Below are positions 54,350-63,283 of a stretch of 64,000 bases of DNA, piece by piece; the first letter of the stretch is position 1, and each line of letters opens with the position of its first letter. The notes under the pieces were generated by a model. That model ran no database searches. It was given only the letters and a program-made list of their open reading frames with translations, and had not been told where the DNA came from. This DNA is from Rhodospirillaceae bacterium SYSU D60007 (GTDB lineage Bacteria; Pseudomonadota; Alphaproteobacteria; Reyranellales; Reyranellaceae): the NCBI GenBank assembly GCA_003574685.1, contig QOCQ01000021.1:1-64000 (forward strand), read 5' to 3'. Both the position numbers and the translations under genes were made by a program.

Positions 54350-55288
54350 ATGCGGCGGCGGGGATTCGTCTTTTCGGTGCTGGCCGCCTCGGCCTTTCCC
54401 CCGATCTCGCCCGCAGCAGGGCAGACCCGCCTGAAGGTGGTCGCCTCGTTTTCGATCCTGGGCGACATGGTGCGCGAGGTCGGCGGTGAGCGGATTGAGC
54501 TCACCGTGCTGGTGGGCCCCGATCAGGATGCCCACGCTTACCAGCCTACACCCGCAGACGCCCGGGCAGTTGCGGCAGCGCGCGTGTTAGTGGTGAACGG
54601 CCTGGGCTTCGAGGGCTGGATAGACCGGCTGGCGCGCTCGGCACCGTTCAGGGGGAGCCGGGTAGTGGCCAGCCAGGGCGTCGCCGATCCCCTGCGCATG
54701 GCGCAGGAGGCACACGAAGGGCAATCAACGCGTCGCGCACAGCGCCCCGCCCGCGCCGTACCCGATCCGCATTGCTGGCAGGACCTCGCGAACGGCCGGC
54801 TCTATGTGCGCAACATCGCGGCGGGATTGAGCGAGGCCGATCCAGCCAACGCCGCCTTCTATCGTGAACGCGCGGCAGCCTATGACCAGCGTCTGGCCGC
54901 GCTCGACATCTGGGTCCGGCAGCAGATTGCCATCGTGCCGGCCGACAAGCGCAAGGTCATCACCGGGCACGATGCCTTCGGCTATTTCGGTCGTGCTTAC
55001 GGCGTTGCGTTCCATGCACCCACCGGCATCAGCACCGACGAGGAGCCCTCGGCGCGCGAGGTCGCCGCCCTGATCCGTCTGATCCGCAGCGAGCGGATCA
55101 AGGCGATCTTTATCGAGAACATGAGCAATCCAAGGCTCGTGGAACAAATCGCGCGCGATGCAGGCGGTGTCGTGGGTCCCAGGCTGTACGTCGATGCGTT
55201 GTCACGGCCAGGCGGCCCGGCCGGGACCTACGAGGCGATGTTCCGCCACAACGTGCCGGCGCTGGTTGCAGGCATGCTCAGGAACTGA
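54350..55288 (+). CDS. znuA: Zinc/metal ABC transporter substrate-binding protein
   Basis: The 312-residue periplasmic protein (cluster A-I) captures zinc or manganese for an ABC importer. A signal peptide (MRRRGFVFSVLAASAFP) precedes LKVVASFSILGDMVREVGG. Metal ligands are expected at His in DQDAHAYQPTPAD, PDPHCWQDL, VITGHDAFGYFG and the C-terminal acidic pair. ATG 54350 has GGAGG four bases upstream and is preferred over the ATG at 54338, which overlaps that site. No long His-rich loop is present. The permease and ATPase genes are not in the window. Confidence 0.9.
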   Translation: MRRRGFVFSVLAASAFPPISPAAGQTRLKVVASFSILGDMVREVGGERIELTVLVGPDQDAHAYQPTPADARAVAAARVLVVNGLGFEGWIDRLARSAPFRGSRVVASQGVADPLRMAQEAHEGQSTRRAQRPARAVPDPHCWQDLANGRLYVRNIAAGLSEADPANAAFYRERAAAYDQRLAALDIWVRQQIAIVPADKRKVITGHDAFGYFGRAYGVAFHAPTGISTDEEPSAREVAALIRLIRSERIKAIFIENMSNPRLVEQIARDAGGVVGPRLYVDALSRPGGPAGTYEAMFRHNVPALVAGMLRN

Positions 55289-55307
55289 CACAAGGCGGGA
55301 GAAGCGG

Positions 55308-56368
55308 ATGATCGGCGCGTGGGTGACGCGGCTGCTTGCAGCTGCCGCGATGGCGGCAATGTGTCCTCCGGCACAGGCACAGCACCAGCATGGACATGGG
55401 CCGGTCCGGACATTCGACGGTCCTTTCAGGATGTTCTCAAGGGAGACCCGCTGCGCGAGCTGCGTCCCGGCCAGAACGAGGCCTTCCGCGGCTTCGGCAT
55501 ATTCACGGCGGAACTCTACCTGAATGCGGATTTCGACTGGGTGACGCTGTTTGCCGGCAAGATCATGCCGACCTTTGGTCTGCTCTGGGATCATCACCGC
55601 GCCTGGGGGTTGTTCTCGGTCGACTTTACCGAGGACTACGAAACGCTCGATTTCATTGGCGCCGGCTTCGCCCTGCGCGGTGATTTCCAGGATGCCGGCG
55701 CAGGCCGCCACGAACTCACGGTGCAGACCTTTGTCGCCGACACGACCTTTCTGCACCGATCCATCATCACCGCTCCGCGGGCGGGCGGCTCAACGGTCGA
55801 ACGCGCCAGCCGGCTGGACAAGTCCGACGGCGGGCCGGGCAACACTGAGAACCTCAACAATTTTTCGGCCACCCTCGACAGCACCGGGTTCGACCTGCTG
55901 CCCGATCTCGGCGTTCACCTCGGCTATCGCTTCCTGCATCGCGGCAGGACCGAGTCCCGCCATGAACACGGCTTCTCCGTAGCCTTCGATTACACAGCGA
56001 AAGTTCAGGACGTGATCCTGCCCGGTACGACGACCATCCAGCCGGCCGTCGAATGGGTTCGCTCGCGCAATGCCGACGGCCAGCCCGGCAGGGCCACCTG
56101 GTGGGCAGCCAACATCATCGTCAGCAATGGTCCCTGGACCTGGCATTTGACGGGCACGCTGCGCAACCTCGAGGCGCCCGATGCCCCTGATGCGCGCGAC
56201 CGTCTCCTGGCAACATCGCTGTTCTACCGCCTGCATCCGCGGTGGCAGCTTGGCGCCGGCTACAAGTATCAGCGGGTTCGCGATGAGGAGTCGGGCAGGA
56301 GTGCCCACGACCATGTGGTCGGCATCAAGCTCATGTGGAACCATGATTTCGCGTTCGGGTTGAACTGA
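55308..56368 (+). pseudogene. Outer-membrane beta-barrel protein, signal peptide out of frame
   Basis: An ATG at 55308 opens a signal peptide (MIGAWVTRLLAAAAMAAMCP, then AQAQHQHGHG) whose frame ends within about 70 codons. The 300-residue barrel (ELYLNADFDWVTLFAGKIMP, YETLDFIGAGFALRG, ending HDFAFGLN) lies in the frame offset by one base and has no signal peptide. A single missing base near 55395-55440 would join them. The start lies 19 bases after znuA, so the protein probably accompanies zinc uptake through the outer membrane. Either a true frameshift or a sequence error. Confidence 0.7.
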
Positions 56369-56492
56369 CCCCACGACCGCCCGGCTGCAAAATCCCGCGC
56401 GTCCCGGCCTTGCCATCCCGCGGGCCAGCCGCCACATTGGCCGGGACCTATTGCGGCACCGGGCGGCGCCCGACTCAGGCTGTCGAGGACAG

Positions 56493-57410
56493 ATGGACCA
56501 GATCATTGGCGGCACCCCGGGCGGGGATGCCGAACTCGTCAAGGACTCCGACCAGCGGAGTTTCGCGAAGGACGTGCTGGAAGCCAGCCGCACGCGGCCG
56601 GTGATTGTCGATTTCTGGGCACCCTGGTGCGGCCCGTGCAAGACGCTGGGGCCCATCATCGAGAAGGCGGTGAAGAACGCCAAAGGCGCCGTGCAACTGG
56701 TCAAGGTCAATATCGACGAGAACCAGATGCTGGCCCAGCAGCTCCGGATCCAGTCGATCCCCGCGGTATATGCTTTTTTCCAAGGCCGGCCGGTCGACGG
56801 CTTTGTGGGCGCACTGCCCGAATCCCAGATCAAGCAGTTCATCGACCGGCTGGTGCAGGCCACCGGCGGCACGGCCCCGGGCGAACAGCTTGCCGAGCTG
56901 CTCGAGCATGCCAGGGCCGCACTGGAGGGCGGCGATGTCTCGCTTGCCGCGCGGATCTATGGCGAGATCCTGCAGCAGGAGCCCGAGAATCCCACCGCCG
57001 TGGCCGGCATGGCGCGCTGCTATATCGAGAGCGGCGATATGGTCCGGGCGAAGAACCTGCTTGTCAAACTGCCGCCGGCTGTTGCGAATCATGCCGAGAT
57101 TGCTGCCGTGCGCTCGTCCATCGAGCTTGCCGAGCAGGCCGAGCAGGCCGGGCCGGTGGGCGAACTGGAGGCAAAGGTGGCTGCCAACCCGAAGGACCAC
57201 CAGGCCCGTCTTGATCTGGCGACGGCGCTTTATGCTGCCGGCAAGCGCCAGGAAGCCGTCGATCACCTGCTTGAGTCGATCCGGCTTGACCGGAAGTGGA
57301 ACGAAGAGGCTGCACGCAAGCAGCTTCTGAAATATTTCGAAGCGCTGGGTTTCAACGATCCCATTGCGGTGGCCGGTCGCAAGAGGCTGTCCTCGATCCT
57401 GTTCGCCTGA
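56493..57410 (+). CDS. cnoX: Thioredoxin-TPR chaperedoxin (CnoX/YbbN)
   Basis: The 305-residue protein combines an N-terminal thioredoxin domain (residues about 15-120, VIVDFWAPWCGPCKTLGP with a full CGPC) and a C-terminal TPR region from about 130 (LEHARAALEGGDVSLAARIY...). CnoX combines holdase activity and redox protection and hands substrates to GroEL or DnaK. Unlike the Escherichia coli protein, which has SxxC, this one retains the redox pair. The start at 56493 excludes non-conserved upstream codons. The next gene starts nine bases after the stop; the lon-N, Trm112 and DUF971 genes follow closely. Confidence 0.88.
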   Translation: MDQIIGGTPGGDAELVKDSDQRSFAKDVLEASRTRPVIVDFWAPWCGPCKTLGPIIEKAVKNAKGAVQLVKVNIDENQMLAQQLRIQSIPAVYAFFQGRPVDGFVGALPESQIKQFIDRLVQATGGTAPGEQLAELLEHARAALEGGDVSLAARIYGEILQQEPENPTAVAGMARCYIESGDMVRAKNLLVKLPPAVANHAEIAAVRSSIELAEQAEQAGPVGELEAKVAANPKDHQARLDLATALYAAGKRQEAVDHLLESIRLDRKWNEEAARKQLLKYFEALGFNDPIAVAGRKRLSSILFA

Positions 57411-57418
57411 GAAGGAGC

Positions 57419-58129
57419 ATGACCCGGCAGCGCGGCGGCAGGAATCGTTTCGATCCCGCTTTCGAGCAACTGCCGGAGGCGATACCGATCTTTCCGCTGA
57501 CCGGTGCCTTGCTCCTGCCGGGCGGACGGTTGCCCCTCAATGTTTTCGAGCCGCGCTATCTTGCCATGGTCCTCGACACGCTGGCAGGCCATCGCCTCAT
57601 CGGCATGGTGCAGCCGGTCAAACCGGGTGGCTTTGCAGGTGACGGCCTGCCCTCGGGCGAAGGCCTGCCGTCGGTGCAGCCCATAGGCTGCGTCGGGCGT
57701 ATCGTGCAGTTCGCGGAGACGGAGGACGGTCGGCTCCTGATCACGCTGGCCGGCCTGATCCGCTTTGAAGTGGGCCAGGAGCTGGCGCTGCACCATAGCG
57801 GCTATCGGCGGGTGATGACCCATTTCGAGCGCTTCCGCGGCGATCTCGATCATGCCGAGGAGGTGGTCGAGCTCGACCGCAACCGCATGATGGCAGCGCT
57901 GCAGGCCTATTTCCGCGGTCACAAGCTGTCGACCGACTGGAAGGCGGTGCAGGATGCGGGCGATCGCAATCTGATCACGTCGCTGTCGATGGTGCTGCCC
58001 TTCGGGCCGGCAGAAAAGCAGGCGCTGCTGGAGGCCGCCGACAGCACGGCGCGGGCGCGCCTGCTGATTGCGTTGCTGGAAATGGACAGCCGCGGCGAAG
58101 AGGGTGGCGGCAGCACGTCGCGACACTAG
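57419..58129 (+). CDS. LON peptidase N-terminal substrate-binding domain protein
   Basis: This 236-residue protein is the Lon N-domain alone (no AAA or protease part). It has EAIPIFPLTGALLLPGGRLP, LNVFEPRYLAMV, GCVGRIVQFAETEDGRLLIT and the C-terminal helical extension. Such proteins are widespread; their role is unproven, perhaps as adaptors. Start ATG 57419 lies after GGAG. It follows the chaperedoxin gene closely and precedes Trm112, an arrangement seen in other alphaproteobacteria. A perfect ACACTAG/CTAGTGT inverted repeat (58123-58147) spans the stop codon. Confidence 0.9.
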   Translation: MTRQRGGRNRFDPAFEQLPEAIPIFPLTGALLLPGGRLPLNVFEPRYLAMVLDTLAGHRLIGMVQPVKPGGFAGDGLPSGEGLPSVQPIGCVGRIVQFAETEDGRLLITLAGLIRFEVGQELALHHSGYRRVMTHFERFRGDLDHAEEVVELDRNRMMAALQAYFRGHKLSTDWKAVQDAGDRNLITSLSMVLPFGPAEKQALLEAADSTARARLLIALLEMDSRGEEGGGSTSRH

Positions 58130-58174
58130 AGCTGGTCATGCTAGTGTTGCCGCAAGCGTCCGGAGTGTTGCCCG

Positions 58175-58384
58175 ATGAGCCCTTCTGAAGGTCCCGCCCG
58201 GCGGGCCGGCATCGACCCAAGGCTGCTGGAAATCCTCGTGTGTCCGGTCACGCACGGACCGCTGGAGTTCGACCCCGAGCGCAACGAGCTGGTCAGCAAG
58301 AAAGCCGGGCTCGCCTATCCGATCCGCGACGGGATTCCGATCATGCTGCCGGGCGAGGCCCGCCGCCTGGACGACGTGCCGTGA
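58175..58384 (+). CDS. Trm112-like protein
   Basis: The 69-residue protein resembles the small zinc-ribbon-like partner of methyltransferases (Trm112 family): [20 protein letters not shown] then [13 protein letters not shown]. Only one Cys is present, so the zinc site of eukaryotic Trm112 is absent, as is typical in alphaproteobacteria. Its TGA overlaps the GTG of the next gene. The partner methyltransferase cannot be named. Confidence 0.87.
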   Translation: MSPSEGPARRAGIDPRLLEILVCPVTHGPLEFDPERNELVSKKAGLAYPIRDGIPIMLPGEARRLDDVP

Positions 58385-58809
58385 GCGCAAACGAAAATGC
58401 ACCGCCTTTCCCACCCTCGGCGCCGGCCGGCGGCGGCTATGAGGCGCAAGGCGGTGCCCCTTGGCCGGTCGAGGTCCGGCTCTTCCGCGACAAGGCAGAG
58501 GTGGAGATCGAATTCGACAACGGCCGGACGTTCACCTATCCGGCCGAATTCCTGCGGGTGGAAAGTCCCTCGGCCGAGGTGCAGGGGCATGGGCCCGGCC
58601 AGAAGAAAATCGTGGCCGGCCGCCGCCATGTGCGCATCGAGGACATCGAGCCGGTGGGGAACTACGCAATCCGCATCCGCTTCGACGACAGGCACGATAC
58701 CGGCATCTATAGCTGGTCATACCTTTACGAGCTCGGGATGACCCGCAAGGAGAAGTGGGACGCCTATCTCGCAGCCCTGCTCTACAACGGCCTCAGCCGC
58801 GATCCGTAG
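58381..58809 (+). CDS. DUF971 (gamma-butyrobetaine hydroxylase N-domain-like) protein
   Basis: The 142-residue protein starts with GTG overlapping the Trm112 stop (GTGA). The conserved region is [41 protein letters not shown], then [20 protein letters not shown] and [12 protein letters not shown]. This DUF971 domain is found free in bacteria, often linked to iron-sulfur or cofactor insertion genes, but its role is not settled. A longer frame upstream is not supported. Confidence 0.87.
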   Translation: MSANENAPPFPPSAPAGGGYEAQGGAPWPVEVRLFRDKAEVEIEFDNGRTFTYPAEFLRVESPSAEVQGHGPGQKKIVAGRRHVRIEDIEPVGNYAIRIRFDDRHDTGIYSWSYLYELGMTRKEKWDAYLAALLYNGLSRDP

Positions 58810-58817
58810 CGGGGGCC

Positions 58818-60020
58818 TCAGGGCGCCCGCCGCAGGCTGACAGCGAGCCAGATGCCGAGCAGCGGCAGGCCCGCCGCAGCCGCCAGGAACACCGGTGCCG
58901 CGCCGATGCGGTCGATCACCGGTGCGGCTACTGCGACGCCCAATGACTGACCCATGAACAGTGCCGTGGCGAAGGCAGCAACGCCCGCGCCCCTTGCGTG
59001 CGGCACCATTTGCGTGCCGCGCGTTTGCAGCGTGTTGTGCAGCATGAAGAAGCCCAGCCCGCCGATGCCGATGGCAATCACCGCCAGCCACAGGGCGGGT
59101 GCCAGCGCGAGCACCACGAAGGTTGCGCCCAGCACCAGCCCGCCGGTGCACGCAAGTCCCCGCTCACCCAGCAGGACAACGAGATGGCGAATGCTGGCGC
59201 TGAACAGCAGGCCGCCGCCGCCATAGGCCGTCATCGTCAGGCCGACACTCGTGTAATCGATGCCGAAGCGATGGCGCAATTCGTTGCCGACGTAGGCAAA
59301 CGCGCCGAAGAATAGGAAGCCCTCGGCGGCGACGATCGCCAGCACGACGCGCACCCAGCGGTCGCGCAGCAGGCCGATCGTGCCGCGCCACGCTCCCAGC
59401 AGCCCGGTCGTTGCCGGCACCTCGCGGCCGCTGCGCATGCGTGTGAGGGGATCGGCCCGCAGGCGCAGCAGCAGCGCGAAGCCGGCCAGCAGATAGGTGC
59501 CGGCCAGTACACCGAACACCCACCGCCAGCCCAGTGCATCGCCAAGAATACCGCCGGCTGCCTGGCCGAAAATCATGCCCATGGTGGCGCCCGAGATGAA
59601 CCGCGCCAGAACCGTCTGCCGCCGCTCATAGGGGATCACGTCGCCGATCCACGCAAAGGCCAGCGGAATGATCGCACAGGACACCGTCGCAGTGAGGAAG
59701 CGCGCCGCCGTCAGTGCCAGCAGCGAGGGTGCAAGCGCGCACGCCAGCGATCCGGCCGAGGCCAGCAGCGTCGTGATGGCGATCAGCCGTACCTTGCCGA
59801 AGCGGTCACCGGCAGCGCCGTAAAATACTTGCATCACTCCGTAGGCCAGCGTGAAGGCGGTGATGATCGCCGATGCCTCGCCGGCGGTGGTGCCGAAAGA
59901 CGCTGCAACCTGTGGCAGCAGCGGATCGGACACGCGTACGCTGGCCGAACTGGAGAACGTCGCTGTCGCCAGGATCGCAAGCGACAGGCTCGGGGTCGGC
60001 GGAACGGTATCGGACGACAT
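58818..60020 (-). CDS. MFS transporter (DHA-type)
   Basis: The 400-residue membrane carrier has about 12 hydrophobic segments. The motif-A-like loop is GAAGDRFGKVRLI (residues about 67-79), and ISGATMGMIFGQAAGGILGD fits the helix 5 motif of drug:proton antiporters. It is a candidate exporter; the substrate is unknown. It begins six bases after the TauE gene stop on the same strand, so they are probably cotranscribed. It converges with the DUF971 gene. Confidence 0.88.
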   Translation of the reverse strand: MSSDTVPPTPSLSLAILATATFSSSASVRVSDPLLPQVAASFGTTAGEASAIITAFTLAYGVMQVFYGAAGDRFGKVRLIAITTLLASAGSLACALAPSLLALTAARFLTATVSCAIIPLAFAWIGDVIPYERRQTVLARFISGATMGMIFGQAAGGILGDALGWRWVFGVLAGTYLLAGFALLLRLRADPLTRMRSGREVPATTGLLGAWRGTIGLLRDRWVRVVLAIVAAEGFLFFGAFAYVGNELRHRFGIDYTSVGLTMTAYGGGGLLFSASIRHLVVLLGERGLACTGGLVLGATFVVLALAPALWLAVIAIGIGGLGFFMLHNTLQTRGTQMVPHARGAGVAAFATALFMGQSLGVAVAAPVIDRIGAAPVFLAAAAGLPLLGIWLAVSLRRAP

Positions 60021-60026
60021 CCAGGG

Positions 60027-60779
60027 TCAACCCGCCGGTGCGATCAGCAGCCACAGGCCGCGTCCCAGGTAGACAGTGCTGATGGCCAGGATCAGCCAGC
60101 GGCTCCACTGACGGAAGCTGGCGTCGGTCATGCGGTGCAGGACGCCCGCAGCCAGGGTCGTTCCCGCCAGCGCCAGCACGACAGCGCCGGCATAGGTCCA
60201 CCATGGCAGGAGATGGTCGTCGGCAATCGCGAAGCTGCCGAAATAGCCGATGCGGCAGGCATGGGCGATGACCTGGGTGATCGCCTTGGTGGCAACGATC
60301 TGCTTGCGATCCAGCGGGCTTCGCTGGAAGAACATGTCCAGCACGCTGCCGGCGGCGCCGGCCATGAGCTGCAACGCCATGATCACGGCACCACAGGCAA
60401 AGGGCATGAAACGGCGCGTGATGTCCGGCCGCCAGCGTGCCGGCAGCAGGTCGCCCGCGATCGGGATGAGTCCCAGGCCGATATAGACCATCGCCTTGTC
60501 CGGCAGGAAGGCCACCACTTTCATCAGCGCGAATACCGCGAGCGCACCAGCGATATAGGGCAGGACCAGCGGCCATGCGACGTGACGCCGCCAGAGCAGG
60601 GCACGCCAACCATTGGCGCCAAGCTGCGTGATGCCGAACAGGATCATGGCCGACGCCACGTCAAGCACGATCAGCAGCACACCCAGCAGGATCAGTCCGC
60701 CTGCCATGCCGAAGATGCCGGAGAGAAAAGAGGTGCAAACAACTGTGAGGGCGACGGCGGCGACGGTCAGGCCGGACAT
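60027..60779 (-). CDS. TauE/SafE family sulfite/anion exporter
   Basis: This 250-residue protein has about eight hydrophobic segments and the family's repeated architecture: FGMAGGLILLGVLLIVLDV in the first half and a repeat-like segment around QLMAGAAGSVLDMFFQRS in the second. TauE/SafE proteins export sulfite, sulfoacetate or other organic anions. It precedes the MFS carrier by six bases. Its start at 60779 is 126 bases from the divergent lactonase gene. Confidence 0.86.
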   Translation of the reverse strand: MSGLTVAAVALTVVCTSFLSGIFGMAGGLILLGVLLIVLDVASAMILFGITQLGANGWRALLWRRHVAWPLVLPYIAGALAVFALMKVVAFLPDKAMVYIGLGLIPIAGDLLPARWRPDITRRFMPFACGAVIMALQLMAGAAGSVLDMFFQRSPLDRKQIVATKAITQVIAHACRIGYFGSFAIADDHLLPWWTYAGAVVLALAGTTLAAGVLHRMTDASFRQWSRWLILAISTVYLGRGLWLLIAPAG

Positions 60780-60905
60780 GCACCCACCTTAGACGACGGC
60801 AATGCCTGGCGCACTATCATCGGCATGCAGCAAGGACGCTTGCCCGGCAGACCTGCGCGTGCATCATTCCGCAACACAGCGATCACAAGACAAAGAGGAA
60901 GCGCC

Positions 60906-61721
60906 ATGGCCAACCCGCCGACCTACGAAGTGCATGCCTGCAAGTACGCCCACCTGCCGCGCAAGGGGCATGAGGTGCAGATCATGGCGGATCCCCACGA
61001 CGCTGATTACCCGATGGACTATTTCGTGTGGGTGGCCATCCCCCTGGGCGAGGACGGCCGGCGCATGATCGGCGGCAAGCCCGTCGTGATTGATACCGGC
61101 TTCAGTGCCGAGGTGGGCGCGAAGCGGGGGCGCAAGATGCTGCGCGATCCGGGCCAGACCCTGCGCGACCTCGGCATTGACCCTGCGCAGGTCGAAGACG
61201 TGATCATCACGCATCTGCACTACGATCACGTCGGCGGCTGGGCACTGTTCCCGAAGGCGCGCTTTCATCTCCAGGACAAGGAGATGAATTTCGCGACCGG
61301 CCGCCACATGGCGCGCAAGACGTTCCGCCACGCCTACGAGGTTGAAGAGGTGGTGGCGATGGTGCGGGCGCTGTATGGCGACCGCGTCGTATTCCACGAT
61401 GGTGACGAGGAGATCGTGCCGGGCCTGTCGGTGCACCATATCGGCGGCCATACCGCGGGCATCCAGTCGGTGCGTGTCTGGACGCGCAACGGCTGGCTGG
61501 TCCTGGCGTCGGACGCCAGCCATTACTATTGGGGCATCAACAACGACAAGCTGTTCGCTATCGTCTTCAGTGTCGCCGACATGCTGTCAGGCTACGACAA
61601 GCTCAAGCGGCTGGCCGATGGCCGCATCGATATGGTCGTGCCCGGTCACGACGCCGAGGTGATGAACCGCTACCCGCCCTCCACCGCCGAACTCGCCGGC
61701 TGGTCCGTGCGGCTGGATTAG
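60906..61721 (+). CDS. Metallo-beta-lactamase-fold N-acyl homoserine lactonase family protein
   Basis: The 271-residue MBL-fold protein carries the metal motif ITHLHYDHVGGW (HxHxDH, about residues 98-109), HHIGGHTAGIQSV for the second metal His and VLASDASHYY for the bridging Asp. It resembles AHL lactonases that open acyl-homoserine lactones, but that family also holds other lactonases and esterases. ATG 60906 is preferred. The very long frame upstream is the complement of the TauE and MFS genes. It converges with nitronate monooxygenase. Confidence 0.87.
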   Translation: MANPPTYEVHACKYAHLPRKGHEVQIMADPHDADYPMDYFVWVAIPLGEDGRRMIGGKPVVIDTGFSAEVGAKRGRKMLRDPGQTLRDLGIDPAQVEDVIITHLHYDHVGGWALFPKARFHLQDKEMNFATGRHMARKTFRHAYEVEEVVAMVRALYGDRVVFHDGDEEIVPGLSVHHIGGHTAGIQSVRVWTRNGWLVLASDASHYYWGINNDKLFAIVFSVADMLSGYDKLKRLADGRIDMVVPGHDAEVMNRYPPSTAELAGWSVRLD

Positions 61722-62693
61722 TCAGCCGGCAACGCGGAAGCGGTTCGAGGCGCCGGCCAGCAGGGTGCCGGCCTCTTTCACCATGCGCGCGATCACCTCG
61801 CCGGCCGGCGGGATGTCGCTGACGAGATCCACGGCCTCGCCGGCAATCACGGCGGCCGTGTCGAAGTCGCCTGCCGCCCTGGCCTCGGCATAGCGCGCGG
61901 CCTCCGCCTGTTGGTGCTGCAGCAACTCGGCTTCCCGGCCGCGCCAGCGCTCGGAGAAGGCGTTTTTGAGTACGCGGCCGGTGTAGGGCGCCGGCCAGAC
62001 GTTGCGCCGTGCAATGTCGAACAGGATGCCGCGCACCGTTTGATCGCCACTGGCGGCCACGATGCGTTGCTTGGCGGCATCGGGTCCGGCGGCTTCCTGC
62101 GTGGCGTAGAAGCGGGTACCCACCAGAACGCCATCGGCACCCAGCATCAGTGCCGCTGCCAGCCCGCGGCCGTCGGCGATGCCACCCGCTGCGGCCACGG
62201 GAATATCGGGCACCGCATCGACTACTGCCGGCACCAGCGCCAGGGTGCCGCGGGACATGCCATGCCCGCCCGCTTCAGCGCCCTGCGCCACGATTGCGTC
62301 CGCGCCATTGGCTGCCGCGTCGCGCGCCTGGGCCACGGTCTGCACCTGGCAGATCAGCCGCGCGCCTGCGTTCTTGATCCGACCGGCATGCGGCTGGAGC
62401 TCGCCGAAGGACAGCATCACTGCTGGCGGCCGGCGCTCAAGCACCAGATCGAGCAGCCGCGGCTGGCGTACGAGGCTCCAGGTGATGAAGCCGACCCCGA
62501 CGCGCGCATCGCCGGCGGCATCCAGCTCGCGCAGCAGCCAGGTCTCATCGCCATAGCCACCGCCGATCAGGCCAAGACCGCCGGCGCCGCTGACCGCAGC
62601 AGCGAGGCGCGCGTCGGCCACGAGATCCATCGGCGCCAGCAGGATCGGGTGCTCAATGTCGAGCACTTGTGTCAGTCGCGTCGCAATCGACAT
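61722..62693 (-). CDS. Nitronate monooxygenase family protein
   Basis: The 323-residue TIM-barrel flavoenzyme oxidises nitronates such as propionate-3-nitronate. It has DIEHPILLAPMDLVADARLA, GAGGLGLIGGG, AIVAQGAEAGGHG (catalytic His region) and PVAAAGGIADGRGLAAALML with the flavin phosphate site. ATG 62693 matches the family's start; a longer frame is not conserved. It begins one base after the lactonase stop on the opposite strand. FMN binding is inferred. Confidence 0.9.
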   Translation of the reverse strand: MSIATRLTQVLDIEHPILLAPMDLVADARLAAAVSGAGGLGLIGGGYGDETWLLRELDAAGDARVGVGFITWSLVRQPRLLDLVLERRPPAVMLSFGELQPHAGRIKNAGARLICQVQTVAQARDAAANGADAIVAQGAEAGGHGMSRGTLALVPAVVDAVPDIPVAAAGGIADGRGLAAALMLGADGVLVGTRFYATQEAAGPDAAKQRIVAASGDQTVRGILFDIARRNVWPAPYTGRVLKNAFSERWRGREAELLQHQQAEAARYAEARAAGDFDTAAVIAGEAVDLVSDIPPAGEVIARMVKEAGTLLAGASNRFRVAG

Positions 62694-62849
62694 TGTCAGC
62701 TCCGCCCGGAACGGTGCCACCATAGCCAGCCGTTGTGCTCGCGAAAAACGCTTTGAACTGATCGCGCCTGCCGCAGGCTCCGTGAATTCCGGATATACCA
62801 CTCTCGCCGGTTTCGGGCGTGAGTTCGTTCCGGCAGCCGGAGATGCACC

Positions 62850-63179
62850 ATGAGCTATGTCTATCTCGGTATCGCGATCCTGAGCGAAGTGATCGCCACG
62901 TCAGCCCTGAAGGCGTCCAACGAATTTTCCCGGCTGCTGCCATCGGTTGCCGTGGTGCTGGGCTACGCGATTGCATTCTACTTCCTGTCCCTGACCTTGC
63001 GGACAATGCCGGTCGGCATCGCCTACGCCATCTGGAGCGGCGTCGGCATTGTCCTGATTGCGCTTGTCGGCGTGCTATGGTTCGGCCAGTCGCTGGATTG
63101 GGCGGCTATTGTCGGCATGGGACTGATTGTCGCCGGCGTGATCGTGGTGAACGGCTTCTCGAAATCCCTGCCGCACTAG
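62850..63179 (+). CDS. SMR family multidrug/cation transporter
   Basis: The 109-residue protein has four transmembrane helices in the EmrE pattern: YLGIAILSEVIATSALKAS with the membrane Glu near residue 12, IAFYFLSLTLRTMPVGIAYA, SGVGIVLIALVGVLWFGQ and VGMGLIVAGVIVVNGFSK. Small multidrug resistance proteins exchange cationic drugs for protons. The GVGIVLIA motif is of the multidrug/quaternary-ammonium or guanidinium-exporter group. It stands alone. Confidence 0.93.
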   Translation: MSYVYLGIAILSEVIATSALKASNEFSRLLPSVAVVLGYAIAFYFLSLTLRTMPVGIAYAIWSGVGIVLIALVGVLWFGQSLDWAAIVGMGLIVAGVIVVNGFSKSLPH

Positions 63180-63283
63180 GGCCGTCTTTCGAACGCGTGG
63201 AATAAATTCCGGCGGCGCGTGTAAATCGCTACCGTTGCGCCGCTTCCCGGCGGCGCGTGCGATTCGCAAGGGGACCCGTCGAC

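Noticed and set aside
59829-60905. N-terminal extension of more than 350 residues on the lactonase frame
   Set aside because: It is the complement of the TauE gene and the start of the MFS gene; the lactonase fold starts at the ATG at 60906.
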